A stretch of 64,000 nt of DNA from Ophioceras dolichostomum (GCA_003049485.1 PYST01000149.1:29449-93448); one strand, 5' to 3'. Positions 8,609 to 20,584 are shown, numbered from the stretch's first letter. Made by a program: numbers and translations. The notes: generated by a model from the letters alone, not told the origin.

Positions 8609-11506
8609 ATGATGTCTAGCGGCTTCACAATCCCCAGTCTCGGGGAGGCGAAGCCGAACGAGACGCCCCCCCACGACGCGAACTTCGCGTCCGAGCCGCT
8701 CGCCGATTCCGCGAGCGCTACAAATGACAAGAGCAAGACCAACAAGGAGGATCTTGCCTCAATCAATTCTTCAGAAGACGTTCAAATGAGCGATGAGTCG
8801 TCTTCTTCGAACGTCGAGGCCAAAGAGGCCAATACCTCCAGTGTCACTCCGGCTCGTCAGACGGAGAAAGAGCCCACCAAGGGCCAAGACGAGCAAGAAC
8901 AGTCCCCCAAGAAAGAGGAGGACTCTAAAATGGCAAGCACAATTCCGGATCATCTAGATGGTATGGACATGGACGAGAAGACCGATGCGTCGCTGCCAAC
9001 CAACACGTCGGCTACGGCCCAGACGCTCCTGCCTCCGTCGGAGACAGAGAACCCATGCACGACCTCGACCACAACGGCTGGTCAGATCCCCTCGGCGCAG
9101 TCGCAGCGTCTCGTCAGTGTGGCTAAGCCCCACATCACGGACGCTCTCGACGCCGCCCTCCTGAAGAGCCTGAGCGGAGAGGCCCGCGAGGCAGCCACCT
9201 CGCCCGCTGCCTCCGCCAACCCGTCCCACCTCCCGCCTCGGCCAGAGGTCGAGAGCGAGGACGAGGATGAGGATGGCGAGGTCAAAGACGACGACGAGGA
9301 CGGCGAGGGTCCCGGGTACGAGTGGGACTCGGACCCGTACGTCTCCTCGTCGAGCTCCTCCTCCTCCTCCTCCTCCGATGACGACGACGATGACTCCTCC
9401 GAAGCCGGGGCTATGGGCCTCGAAGAGACGGTCGCCATGCTGATGAGGGCGACCGAGGACGGCTCGGACGACTCGGACGACTCGGGTGACGACGACAACG
9501 GCGGCAACGGCCCCAATGGACAGAGGGCCCACTACTCCAAAGCGATCCGCTCCAAGAACGAGCAGGACGAGCCGGCCCCGCCCAAGCCGGCCATCCAGGT
9601 CCCCGCCAATGCCGAAATGAGGCCCCTCGGCCGGGTCTCCCAGATCGTGGAAGATACAGTCCTCGTTGATGCTTACCAACGGGGCCGTGACGTGGTCCTG
9701 AACGTTGATTCGGTGGTGTTTCGCCATGACCGCAGTGTCGTCGCTGTCGTTGCTGCCATCATGGGCCAAACGAAGACGCCGCAATACATCCTGCGGTTCG
9801 CCTCCCCCGAAGACCTGGAGAAGGAGTCGCTCGAGTTGGGCACGGAGCTGTACTACCTTCCCCAGCTTCCCTACTCCCTACCGCTCCGGGTGAGTGACCT
9901 CCGCAAACAGAATAAGGGTACCGACGCGAGCAACCTCCACGACGAGGAGGTGCCCGAGAGCGAGCAGGAGTTCTCGGACGACGAGAAGGAGAAGAAGGCC
10001 AAAGGGAAGCGGAGGCAGAAGAGGCAGGAGGCCTGGGACGCTGCTAACAACGGCCACGCCGACGAGAACGGCGGCCGAGGCGGCGGTCGGGGTCGGGGTC
10101 GTGGCGGTCGTGGCGGCCGTGGCCGCTGGGGCGGCCGAGGCGGTTACTATGGTGGACGTCCGAACTCCTCCGGTAGCGACGGAGGAGGATGGCGTCCTAA
10201 CTCGTCACACAGCAACGACCCGGCTATGGACTACGGCGGCACCTTGAACTACTCCGACGATGACGGTCCATACAGAAGGCTCGCCCGCCCTGACAACTTC
10301 GGCCAGGGTGGTGGCTCTGGCTACGTTGGAGGTGGCGGTGTCCCTGGCCCCCCGGGCAAACCAGGAGCTCTTTTCGCCTTCTCTGCAGGCGGCTCAGGCG
10401 GTGGATATCAACAGGATCTTCAAACCAGCAACAACTCCTACGGCAACAACTTCTACGGCAACGGCCGTGGTGGCAGAGGTGGAGGACGTGGCGGCGGCGG
10501 CTACGACAATAATCATCACGGCAATCGCTTCGGAAAGGGTGGACCCTCGGGAGGCTACCGAGGAGGCCGGGGAGGACACTCTGATGGATTCTCTCAATCT
10601 CAGCAGTACCCACGCTACCAGACCAACCAGAACAACAACCAGCAAGGTCAAGGTCAGCAGAACCAGCAAGGTTATCAGCAGAACGGAAACCGCCAGCAGA
10701 ATGGTCAGCATCAGCGCCAGGGTCATCAGCAGCAAGGCAGTTATCAGCAGCAAGGCGGTTATCCGCAGCAGCTTGGTAACCTGAACCAAGGCTATTCTCA
10801 GCAACAGTTTGGTAACCAGCAGCAAGCCTACCACCTGCAAGCCTACCAGCAGCAAGCCTACCAGCAGCAAGGTTACCAGCAGCAAGCTCGCCAGCAACAG
10901 CAACCTTGTCAGCAGCCGAAGGCGACTGCGAACTTCCCTCAGGCCGGAGGATCGTCCCAGTTCCCGGCCGGGTTCATGCCGCCCCCGCCACCCCCTCTGC
11001 TCCTGGCCTCCGGACAGAACGGCTCAGGTCAGGTGCCACCGCTCTTCCCCACCCCCACTGCTCTCAACGGAGCTGGCGGCTTCCAGTCCTTCAACCTGGC
11101 TCAGAACCTTCCTCAGCAAGCAGCCGGTAGTGCTGGAGTTCATGGAGGCGCCCCAGCTTGGCCCGCCCAGGCCGGTGCTCAGCCGCCGCCGCAGCAGCCG
11201 CCGCCGAATCCGGTCTTGATGCAAGCTCTTCATCAAATGCAGATTCATGCAAATATGGTTGCAGCTGCAGCGAAGGACCAGCGACAGAATCAGCAGTCGC
11301 AGGGAGGAGGAGGACAAGCTGCCGCCGCGCAAGGCAAAGGCCAAGGACAGGGCCAGCAGGGACTGGTTCAGGGACAGGGTTATGGTCAAGCCGTCCATGG
11401 AGGCGGCCAGCAGCAGCGTCAGCAGCTGCAGCAGCCGCCGCTTCCCCCTAACAATCCTCCTGCTCCCCCTCGCAACGGCAACCAGCAGCAGAAACCCTAC
11501 CAGTAG
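8609..11506 (+). CDS. NAF1: H/ACA snoRNP assembly factor NAF1
   Basis: An intronless gene of 965 codons. NAF1 is the nuclear chaperone that takes the place of Gar1 during assembly of H/ACA ribonucleoproteins. The conserved Gar1/Naf1 core spans about residues 330-425, from PLGRVSQIVEDTVLVDAY through SVVAVVAAIMGQTKTPQY to GTELYYLP. Before it is a long Ser/Asp/Glu-rich acidic segment (about 215-300). After it come an acidic/Lys stretch, an RGG/GRG domain (about 486-530 and 620-690), a Gln/Asn-rich region with QQQAYQQQGYQQQ-like units (about 670-775) and a Pro/Gln-rich tail. The N-terminus GFTIPSLGEAKPNE is the usual fungal NAF1 start. The protein is much longer than yeast Naf1 (about 490 residues) because of the low-complexity tail. 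Confidence 0.93.
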   Translation: MMSSGFTIPSLGEAKPNETPPHDANFASEPLADSASATNDKSKTNKEDLASINSSEDVQMSDESSSSNVEAKEANTSSVTPARQTEKEPTKGQDEQEQSPKKEEDSKMASTIPDHLDGMDMDEKTDASLPTNTSATAQTLLPPSETENPCTTSTTTAGQIPSAQSQRLVSVAKPHITDALDAALLKSLSGEAREAATSPAASANPSHLPPRPEVESEDEDEDGEVKDDDEDGEGPGYEWDSDPYVSSSSSSSSSSSDDDDDDSSEAGAMGLEETVAMLMRATEDGSDDSDDSGDDDNGGNGPNGQRAHYSKAIRSKNEQDEPAPPKPAIQVPANAEMRPLGRVSQIVEDTVLVDAYQRGRDVVLNVDSVVFRHDRSVVAVVAAIMGQTKTPQYILRFASPEDLEKESLELGTELYYLPQLPYSLPLRVSDLRKQNKGTDASNLHDEEVPESEQEFSDDEKEKKAKGKRRQKRQEAWDAANNGHADENGGRGGGRGRGRGGRGGRGRWGGRGGYYGGRPNSSGSDGGGWRPNSSHSNDPAMDYGGTLNYSDDDGPYRRLARPDNFGQGGGSGYVGGGGVPGPPGKPGALFAFSAGGSGGGYQQDLQTSNNSYGNNFYGNGRGGRGGGRGGGGYDNNHHGNRFGKGGPSGGYRGGRGGHSDGFSQSQQYPRYQTNQNNNQQGQGQQNQQGYQQNGNRQQNGQHQRQGHQQQGSYQQQGGYPQQLGNLNQGYSQQQFGNQQQAYHLQAYQQQAYQQQGYQQQARQQQQPCQQPKATANFPQAGGSSQFPAGFMPPPPPPLLLASGQNGSGQVPPLFPTPTALNGAGGFQSFNLAQNLPQQAAGSAGVHGGAPAWPAQAGAQPPPQQPPPNPVLMQALHQMQIHANMVAAAAKDQRQNQQSQGGGGQAAAAQGKGQGQGQQGLVQGQGYGQAVHGGGQQQRQQLQQPPLPPNNPPAPPRNGNQQQKPYQ

Positions 11507-14500
11507 CGCTGGTAGGGCTCTAGCACAATGATGCCAGCAAGCAGGGCGCAGCAGGCAGACCAGGCTTGTCTTGAACGTTCAGTGGCCAGTAGCGTCTGGC
11601 CAGGACAGTCTCCGAGATGCGAGAGTTTGAGAGCGGACGGGGGGGGGGGAGTCGGACTTGTACGATGGAAGGACCAGGACATTCATCACTCGGCGCGTGT
11701 GGCGGAACGGGCAGAAAGGCCAGGCAAGGAAGGTCCATCGCAAGGTGGGCGCTGCCTACCTACCTTAGTGTCTTCAGGGGAAATTACGCTGTGAGGAAGG
11801 GCGGTGGCTGTGTATTTTTTTTGGTGTTCTTCGCCTTTTTTTTTCTTTTTCTTTTCTGTCTCCCCAAAATCCCCCTGGCTCACAGGCGCGCCAGCCCAGG
11901 CTGAGTGAGGCCAGGCGGATCGGGCATCTCGAGCATATGCACGGAGTACGGAATACGGCTTGACGGACGGGCATCATCTCTGTTTTCGATTTGATCCTAC
12001 GAAAGTAATGCGACAATGAGCAATGACCACCACTAGGTAGACGAAAGACAGAAAATCCTTCCTCGGTATTCTCTATGGAGGATGTCTGCGGTAGGATTTT
12101 TTTTTATCTTTCACGTGAACGAAGCCTTCTAGATAATCAATCTGATCAATCAATCCATCAATCAATCGGACTTTGTAACACTAAGACCCCAGAAAAAAAA
12201 AGTGGTGATTCTTTTGCTGAGCCGTTTCTCTTCCTTCCGGCCCTGATCCAAAATAGAACACACCCAGGAGAAGCAGCTTCGGCAGGATCTCCGTTGTTTC
12301 TAGGTGCTTCAGAGGACCACATGATGGGCCGGCAAAAAAGGTACGCTGTGCAAGCAAGGGACAGGGGATGGACAGGCACAATCGGACGCGGCTGACAGGA
12401 GGCACACAGACTTTCGTCCACACTCTGCACCTTTGGCAACAACCTCTTGCATGTTCGGACGACATCTCGCGAGTAATTTGTCCCGACGAGACACAGACAC
12501 ACACGGACAGACACAGACGCAGAATCCCTTCGTTACCCCTCTGAACTGTAGAACGGTCAGACATTTTTTCCCGCCGGCCGTGTTTCTGTTGAGGACTTCG
12601 TAATAACTGGACATTTGCACGATTCCCTCGGTAGTACACGAGGTAAGACTTGCGGTGAGTTCGGGATGTCTCGCTCTTCTTTCTTCTTCTGCTCTTTGAC
12701 CTCGGAGACGGCGAAGGCGCGAACCAAATCATCCAGAGACAACGCGCCGTGCTATACGGACAGGGGAGCAGACGGTTTTGGATGGATACATGTCTCGCGA
12801 TCGATGCTTTTTTTACCCCCGAAGAGAAAAACAAATAAACTCACCACATCACTTCCTCGCAATCACGTCTCAGACAGACTGCGAGGGATCAGAGTGACCC
12901 GAAAGAAGGACACCGAACGGAATGTTCATGACGATCGTAGAAGTGGTCCCGTTAGTCCTCCCGACCGGTCCACATCCAACCACCACACGGACTGGCGGCT
13001 ACGACGCTCGCTCGACACGGCACGGAGAGATCGAAGATGGATGCAACAGAATTCATGGACGGAGCACGATGTCACGATGCTTGCCCCTCATGTCTAGGAC
13101 TGCATGCCAAAAACCAACAGACAAAAGGCCTGTCTATTGTCGTCATCTTCGTGACCTTGAAAAAAGCATTGCTTCCGTACCTGGTTGTTGCAGTTTTGTT
13201 GCATAGAAGAAAAAGAATCCATCCCATTCTTATCCTTCCTTCGACTTCGGACTTCGGCCCTGTGTCCTATTCGGGACCAACAAGGCCTTTCTCTCGTAAC
13301 TGCACAACCTCTTCAACCAGGCAAAGAAACAAACAACCCCTCTCCGAGAAAGCCCGCGCCGCAATTATCAGGCCGAGAAGCTGCCTTGCCAGTCACACCT
13401 CATGCTGCCTCCCTCCACTTCCTCGGTAGCAATTCCTATTTTTTTGTGCGGCCGGCTGCGCTGGCGGTCGTTATTCGGGGAGAGAGGGGGGAGGTCACGT
13501 TATTGCTGGTGTGGCAACAACCATGAGGAACAACAAGCTCCAAGAAGACACCCAGGGATGAGGGGTCGACAGACAGACGAGAGCGAGTGAGGAGATGAGA
13601 TGATGATGATGGTCCCGCCAAGAAAAACCCCGGTGTTTCAGAAGCTTGCCCAGTTTGCCAGCTCATCAGGCCGCCAGGCAGGCACGAACCGCAAGCTCGC
13701 AAGCATGCAGGAAGCTAGCATGGGTTTTGGTGAGGAACCGAAAAGAGACGGGACGACACTCTGCTGTGGAGGAGTCGGGTCACTGTTTTTCTGGTGTGAT
13801 GTGGCTGACTGATCACAGCTGGCTGGGGAGCGGGCCAAGTACAGCGGGACAGCGGGACAGTGGGCCAAGAAATTTCCTTCGAGAAAATTGAAACGAAACA
13901 AAAACGGGAAATTCGGTATCACGATCAAATCGTTGCCGGCTGGCGCGTGGGTGGCGGCCACCTTTGGAGGCCTTTTTCATCTCATCTCATCTCAAAAAGC
14001 ATATGCCCTCGCCGCCGGCAGTCACCACTATCTGTCGGGGGCCAGCGGCAGCGGCTGGAATTTACGGGCATCTTGCATTTGATGCGACGGGGAAATTCCC
14101 TCCTCAAGTCCGCCAGCGGCGAGGGAGAGAGACAGAGGGTGACAAGTTGACTAATAAACCAGGTCGAACAAGACCAAGACCAAGAAAAGATACGAGCAGC
14201 TTGTTGTCTTTTTACAGTATGTATAACGTGATACGAAATACACGCTTTCGGTGCCTCGTCAATACATCCCGCATCACGCGCATCATCGCATTATCTATTC
14301 GATATCACACATTTCTTTCGACGCCTCTTTGTTTCCTTGCTGCGGCCTGCCAGCGGGCCCTTTTACAGGAACTCGCCGCACTTGGCCATCGGGGACACCT
14401 CCAGAAAAAGCCAAAAGTGCCTGTGCAACTTACGGGATACCTCCGCAAGGCCTAACGTTCGGCGGCCCATCCATACCTCCCTCCAAACAATATCTCGGAC

Positions 14501-16113
14501 GTACTATTTTTTGCGTGCTCTGCTGATGATGAATGCTGAAGGCGGCCCTTTTTTCAGGTACCTGAGGTGCCTGCCTCTTCTTGCCTTGGTGTGCTGACCT
14601 GATTGCTGCCTCCCTCCTTCAACGACAAACCGTTCTGACCTTGCCTAAAAGGGGAGGAGCAATGATCAAATTCTCTCATTTTTCCGCTGATGGCTGTGTC
14701 CGAGCCTCTTGGAAGGCTAAAAATTGAAGGTCGAACTGGGAAATGGTTATCTCCAATTTCGCTTGTCGACCCTGCCCTTGCAGATTCACATGGGCTCGGA
14801 CCAATGGGCTCAATTTCGTTCCTGAAAGTGGCGCACTCGCGCACCCCACCATTCACGGTACCCCTGCATGCACTGCGGTTCTTCTCCTCTTCAAGTGCCC
14901 CACCCCTTTTCCGTCTCTTGTGGTGATCTTCAAAGGGGAGGAGCAATTCATTGGGTGAGAGAGCTCTCCGGCTGCGAAGTTCGTGGGCGTCTCGTCGTCA
15001 CCGCCAGCCAAACATCGAACAGCATGTCTTTCCTCTCTCAAAAGCAATTGGGTGGATTTGTTTCGTGCCCTGAATTCTCTGGGCAACGGTGTTGCACCTG
15101 CGTTACTGGCCAATGGAAGGAGGGGGATTCCACGTGGAACTGTCTTATGTGACGGACACTTCAACGGCGCCTGAACTTGTGCCTGTCCGTTCAACGCTAG
15201 ACTCTCTCGAGAGGCACGCTGGTCTGTTGGTTGTGCGACAAGCAAGTTCTTCCCCCTTCTTTCTTCCAACCCTTCCAAGTGCTGGGTGGTGCGGTGGTGG
15301 TGGAATGGCGGGACAAGGGAGAGTTCCTTGGTACCATCCCATCCATGCATGATAATCAACCACCCCTGTCATGTTGTTGATGATCAAAGAGCAGAGGAGA
15401 GAGGAAGTGAGGAGAGTCCCGTGCATCCCCTGCACAGCTCGGGATCCTCCTTGCCTCCTGGCAAATGGTCCCTCCCTCCTCAATCAGAAGAGCGGAGCAT
15501 GGGCAGCGATGGAGCAGGCAGGGCAAGGCGTGGCGTGCCCGTGGGTTCTTGGACGGGGGTCGCAACCACCACACCCGAATTATTGCTCTCCTGCTGTGTT
15601 TCCTTTTTCGTTTCTTCTTCCCTCTCCTCACGGTGCTTTTTGGCCAGTCGTTCGTTTTTGAGAGAGGCACGCCCCCTTTCCTCCTCTCCCTCCCCTCTCC
15701 TCCCACACACACATTCTTTCTCTCTAGCCCTATGATCTCGAGGTAGTACTTTCTTTACAGTCTACCGTTCCATTCGTTTTTGTTTGACTCCGTGTTTCTG
15801 TGCATAGCGCCAGAACACGTTAGACTACACATTCTTTTTCGCGGCAGCGACCCAAAAACATCGTTCGCCGTAGCCACTCGTTTTTCTCGCCTCGCATAAG
15901 AACTGCGAAGCATTCCAGTCGACGACCACCATCAACCCCTCTCGACTACTCGAAATACCTTTTAACCACCTTCTCATCGACTCTGGAAGGCATTAAGCGT
16001 GTGCACTTGCACTTGGACATAGGGATACACTTGCTCGACGACCTAAGATTGGGGAGGATACCAGGGCGACGAACCTCTTTGTATAAGCTTTCTTGAGGAT
16101 TTGGGGGACGAAG
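11507..16113. other. Long gene-poor stretch
   Basis: About 4.6 kb with no domain-bearing frame. It holds T-rich tracts (11814-11850, 12100-12110), CA-rich repeats (about 12490-12520) and, from about 15590 to 16110, a CT-rich stretch that is likely the promoter and long leader of the SH3 membrane protein. Frames on both strands are short and look random. A long non-coding transcript or extended UTRs could be present but cannot be shown from sequence. Confidence 0.4.
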
Positions 16114-18194
16114 ATGACGAGACACCGACACCAGATACATCAGTTGAGGGCGAGGCAGCCGGTGGAAGGAGGGCATGAGGAGAGCGTCAAACTCGCCGCC
16201 ATGGAGCTCGCCAAGCGACAGCAGCGGCAGAGGCGACAGAACGATGGAAAGACCTTCTGGGATCAGATCGCCGAGGGCGCCAGCGACATTTGGGATACCA
16301 TCACCGGTAAAGGCAACAGCAACAGCAACAGCAACTCGAAGAACGCCGCGGTAACCACAACCTCTAAGACGACTTCCTCGAAGGCCGCGGCAACAACAGC
16401 GAAGGCCGCGACGACTGTACAGAAGGCCGCAACCACGACCACACCGGTTGCTGCCAAGACGACTACCTCGTCCTCACCCACCACGAAGGTGGGCCTGCCA
16501 GAAGCGATACAGCCCACAACCGACAGCACGACAGACACCGACACGGCTACTGACCTCGTCGTCGCAACTGACACCCCGTCGTCCACATCGACGACGCAAA
16601 GCCGAGCCATCGCTGCAGCCACCACGCCCTCATCGACCGAACCCTCAAGTACAGCCGACGCCAGCACGGCGAATGTGACGAGCTCCAACTCCAACTCCAG
16701 CGGCGGCGATGGCGGCAGCAGCGCCGCTACCAAGGCCGGCATTGCCTTCGGCGTCATCGGCGGTGTGCTCATCGTCTTTCTGATCGTCTGGTACATCATC
16801 CGCAAGCGGAAGCAGCAGATGGAGCACCAGCGTATAGAGGACGACGAGAAGCTCAACGGACCCTTCAAGACGTCCTCGGCCGCCTCCAGCGCGCCCGCCC
16901 TTATGCCTCTCGCAGCCTCTGCTGTCCCAGTCGCTACTCAACTCGCCAGGGCCCCGCGTCTGAGCCTCAGGCCCGTGACGCAGTTCCTCCCTAATCTGAA
17001 CCGTGGCGACGCCGCTGCCGCTGGTGGAGCCGCCGCCGGTGCCGCCGCGGCCGGAGCGTACCCTAGGAGCTCGCCGAGCGCGTGGGAGCGTCCCATGACT
17101 GGCAACAGCAACAACCCGTCCAACCCCTTTGGCCACAACGCCGAGAGGCTGGACGCGCCGTTCGACGACGGCTGCCCTGCCATTCCCGTCAGCCCCGTCT
17201 CGCCCGTCTCGCCGAACTCGCTCGCCACGCCCGGCTCATCTGCCTTTGACCTTACCGCCGCCCCGACTCCCCCTCCAACCGGACTCAACCCCGCGCCAGC
17301 CACGGGCGTCACGGGTGCCGTTGCCGGTGCCGCGGTCGGTGCCGTTACCGGAGCCGTCGCCGTAGGAGCGCTGACCCGCAAGGCATCGATCCGAAAGGAC
17401 ACACCGCAACCACTAGACTTGACGCTCCAGGCGCCTCCGCAGCTGGGAGCCATACCACCAAGCCCTGCCGGCACCGAGTTCAGCGTGAACTCTATCGCCA
17501 CCGGCCAGGCCCCCGCGCCGTCCTCGAGCGCCGCTGCGATCGCCGCTGCGGGTGGTCCAGCTGTTTCAACTGTCCATCGCGTGCAGCTTGATTTCAAGCC
17601 CACGATGGAGGACGAGATGGAGCTGAAGACCGGCAACTTGGTGCGTCTGTTGTTCGAGTACGATGATGGCTGGGTAAGTCCTTCGATTTTTCTTCCTGTT
17701 GTTTTTTCAGATGGTGTAGGTATTTTCTAACACCTCTCTCATTCTAGGCCCTCTGCATCCGCCTCGACCGCTCTCAACAAGGTGTCGTTCCCCGAACATG
17801 CCTGTCCACCCGCCCCGTGAAGCCCCGAGCCGGCCCCGGCGGTCGTCCGGGTCCGCCCGTGAACCCGCAAGGCGGCCGTGGTCCATCGCCTCAAGGCGGC
17901 CGTGGTCCATCACCCCAAGGCGGCCGCGGCCCATCACCTCAGTTCAACCACCCTCACGGCGGCCCCGGACCTCAGCAGCGCTCCATGACTGGACCAGGAG
18001 GTTACGGCCCCCAGCAGCCCCGACCCGTGTCTCCTCCCAGCCGGCCGATGACCTCGAACGGCCCCCGGTCTCAGAGCCCCGCGATGATGATGCCGCAACC
18101 CCAGCAGCAGCAGCAGCCGCCGCAAGGTCCTCACGGACGGAGCGGCTCTTCAAGCTCGATCAGCCGTAAGCCGATTCCTGGGCAGGCGATGTAG
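16114..18194 (+). CDS. Single-pass membrane protein with cytoplasmic SH3 domain
   Basis: Two exons, 16114-17673 and 17748-18194, joined in phase 0 (donor GTAAGT, acceptor ATTCTAG) give 668 residues. There is no cleavable signal peptide. A Ser/Thr/Ala-rich, likely O-glycosylated ectodomain (about 60-205) is followed by a transmembrane helix (209-231, AFGVIGGVLIVFLIVWYII) and an RKRK stop-transfer. The cytoplasmic side is Ala/Pro-rich, then has an SH3 domain (about 487-545: VQLDFKPTMEDEMELKTG, FEYDDGWALC, GVVPRTCL) interrupted by the intron after the conserved Trp. The C-terminus is Pro/Gln-rich with three GGRGPSPQ repeats. The layout matches fungal cortical or polarity adaptor proteins with one helix and an SH3 domain. 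Binding partners would carry PxxP motifs. An upstream TTG at 16093 is in frame, but the ATG at 16114 is the natural start. Confidence 0.85.
17859..17941 (+). repeat. Three tandem 24-bp coding repeats
   Basis: Three near-identical units encode Gln-Gly-Gly-Arg-Gly-Pro-Ser-Pro in the C-terminal tail of the SH3 membrane protein. Units differ mainly at synonymous positions. Confidence 0.85.
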
Positions 18195-19312
18195 AGTGAC
18201 GGACTAAAGAAGAGGAAGAATAAAATCACAGCGTTATCATACCACCCATACATTTTTCTCGGCGTTCTTAACAATACCGCATCTTTCTCCCTGTCTCTCT
18301 CACTCTGCATCTCTCTCAACCTCAGACATGATAAATACCGCATACACCCCCCTTGATGACAGCACCAAAATATCCAACTTCAGTCACTCCTTTGATTCTT
18401 CCCAACATATACCCCCACGATCGTTACCATCTTAGACCAACTTTGGCCAACCATTTCTTGTCACTCTTTTCAAAACCTCTAGTTTAAGCCTTTTTTTCCC
18501 TCAGATCCTTCTGTGAGTCGTTGTCCAAACAGCGCAGAAGGGACGGAGAAGACACAACGCAAGGACCAACATCGCCGGGACACGGGCTCGATGGGACAAA
18601 ACAGTCTGCGTGTGGAACTTAATTTCTTGTCTATAATGTTTTTTGCTGCTGGCCATCATCGCTCTCGTTGAGAGACACGAAACACCTACCTGGCACTTAC
18701 GCGACCTCCATCCACATCATCGCACACGTCTGCCGCCTCACCTCACATCAAGCCGACTTGCACAAACTTGAACCGACCCAAAACCTCCCGTTCTGTACAA
18801 CCACCACCAAAGCAACATCTTCTGAGATCTATCGTCTCGATTTTCTTTGCATATTTTTCCGCTTCTTTAGCCCTCTTTTGGGGTCCTTTTTTTCCTTCTC
18901 GGTCTCGGAGTAGGGGAAGGGGGGAAGTCCAAACACGGCCCCTTGTGTATTTGTACAGTATGGCTCATTTTTCCCCTTCTTTTTCTCAGTGAGGAATAGA
19001 GGATGGAAAGGGTGGAAAGAATGGAAGGGATGGAAGGGGAAAATTCTGCCAAGATGGGTCGTAGGGAGGCGGACGCGACTTCGTCCCAGCTTCCCAACCT
19101 ACCTACCCAACCCTTCTTTAACTCGCCCGCCAGGAGGAGGGTTCTGGTGTCCGGGCAAAGGCAGTGTATGTATGTATGTATGCATGGCATGTATGTTTGT
19201 ATTGGAGTCTACCAGCCAAACAACCAAAGTACATTCTTGATCCCAAGTAGCTCCCCTTCGTCTATGCCTACGCCGATGCCTCTGTTGCCCCCAGCGATCC
19301 GTCCTTCTCGGC
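18195..19312. other. 3' flank and spacer
   Basis: Contains probable 3' UTR of the SH3 gene, GGAA/GGGA-rich repeats near 19000-19040 and a (GTAT)n tract at about 19166-19182. No gene is supported. Confidence 0.5.
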
Positions 19313-20584
19313 TCATTTTACTCGTTTTGATCCGACTTCTTTATCGCCAATCAAAGCCGTGTTGAGCTTCCGTTTACTCCTCGTCGTGTCGATAGCTGGT
19401 GAGGTTGTGGTTATGGTTGTGGCACTGGGACCGGCGGCCGGTTCCCCAGCCGGTTCTGCGCCGGCACACTCTTCGGTACTTCTTCCTCCTCCTTTCGTCC
19501 CAGCGGCTGGAGCCAAGTACGGTTCCAATTCAATATCGACCAGCCACGGCAGCTGGGTTAGCCCAGAATCACCCTCACCCATAACCGCCGCGTTGACAAA
19601 CAGTGTCTGTCCGGGTCTGATGGGGGTTTCGTCGCCGCTGCAGTAGCTTGTGCTGTAGCACCCCCGCCGCAGCTTGTACCGCCGATCCATCGCTTCCTGT
19701 CTTGCCTTCTTGTCTTTCTTGTCCCCAGCAGACTCATCCAGTTTGCTTCCTTGCCGCAGGCTTCCTCGCAGGCGCGAGAGACTTTCGACAACCAAAGATC
19801 TTCCGTGGTCGATATCGCGGAAATGCGAAGGCCCGTCAGATATATGCGGCTGCCAGGTGACCATTTTTGCTCCCCAGCCGCTGGGGACGTTGCCGAAGCA
19901 GTGGAGACGCGGCTGGGCTTTGGCGACGGTGCTGAAGAGCTGAGGTCATCCGACCCGCTTCTTCTCTGCTACCCCTGCCGCCCTGTCCATGATCCCATGC
20001 GGCGGACAGTAAGTGATGACGACGTCTGTTCCCACTTCGATGTTGAAGTCATGGGCACTGCTGTACTGGAATCCCCATTCGCCACGACCGGTGGACGGAG
20101 TGTATGGACTTGCGTAGATCTTCAGCATGGCGCCGTTTGAGAGGGGGAAGTGGTGCAGCCCTTCGTCGACAAACACGATGCCTTCGTCCTTCGCGTCCTG
20201 CAGCAGCCGTCTGGGGGCGCCGTCTTCGCCGAACTCCTTCTTGATGAGAGCGTCGCTGAGGGGTTCCCTGGCCAGCCTGTTTGCCTCTGCAATCTTGCGC
20301 TTGAAGACTGGAAGGTCAAGCGAAAAATCGTGGTTGCCTGCGATGACGAGCTTCAACGGTGCATCGATGTTTTTGAGCATTTGGATTGTTTCTCGAAACT
20401 CGTCCAACTTCGAATGGGTAGTAAGGTCGCCGCAGTGGAGGGCCACGTCGGCCGGTTCTTGAGGCTTCATGTCTGTCGGGAACTTCATTCCATGGGTATC
20501 GGAGATGATGAGGAATCGGGTTTTGATGCAACGACGCGGCTCGCCGATGGGAGATATGATGGGAGATGCCATGGGAGATGCCAT
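19313..20584 (-). pseudogene. Calcineurin-like metallophosphoesterase, interrupted by TGA
   Basis: From the ATG at 20584 the frame encodes the metallophosphoesterase fold: LIISDTHG, ALHCGDLT, LVIAGNHDFSLD and TYCPPHGIMD give four of the five metal-binding motifs. At codon 213 (19948-19946) a TGA interrupts the frame. The same frame then continues with PQLFSTVAKAQPRLHCFG and on to a stop at 19313, 424 codons in all. Related fungal proteins have Cys at the TGA position (remembered pattern GCPxLF). Just after, the usual GHxH metal-binding motif reads GNVP, so both histidines are lost. A tiny intron over the TGA would be only about 15 bases and is not credible. Either a decayed gene or a truncated 212-residue protein; a sequence error could explain the TGA but not the lost histidines. 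Confidence 0.75.

Noticed and set aside
8954..9784. 276-codon minus-strand frame inside NAF1
   Set aside because: Antisense of the acidic/Ser-rich NAF1 region; no independent coding signal.
12181..12834. 217-codon minus-strand frame in the gene-poor region
   Set aside because: Cys/Ser/Arg-rich random composition, no domain, no splice partner.
16263..17636. Hydrophobic minus-strand frames opposite the SH3 membrane protein
   Set aside because: Val/Ala-rich complement of Thr/Ala-rich coding; shadows.
19940..19960. Selenocysteine recoding of the TGA in the metallophosphoesterase
   Set aside because: Ascomycetes are not known to have selenoprotein machinery, and the protein has also lost its GHxH motif; decay is simpler.
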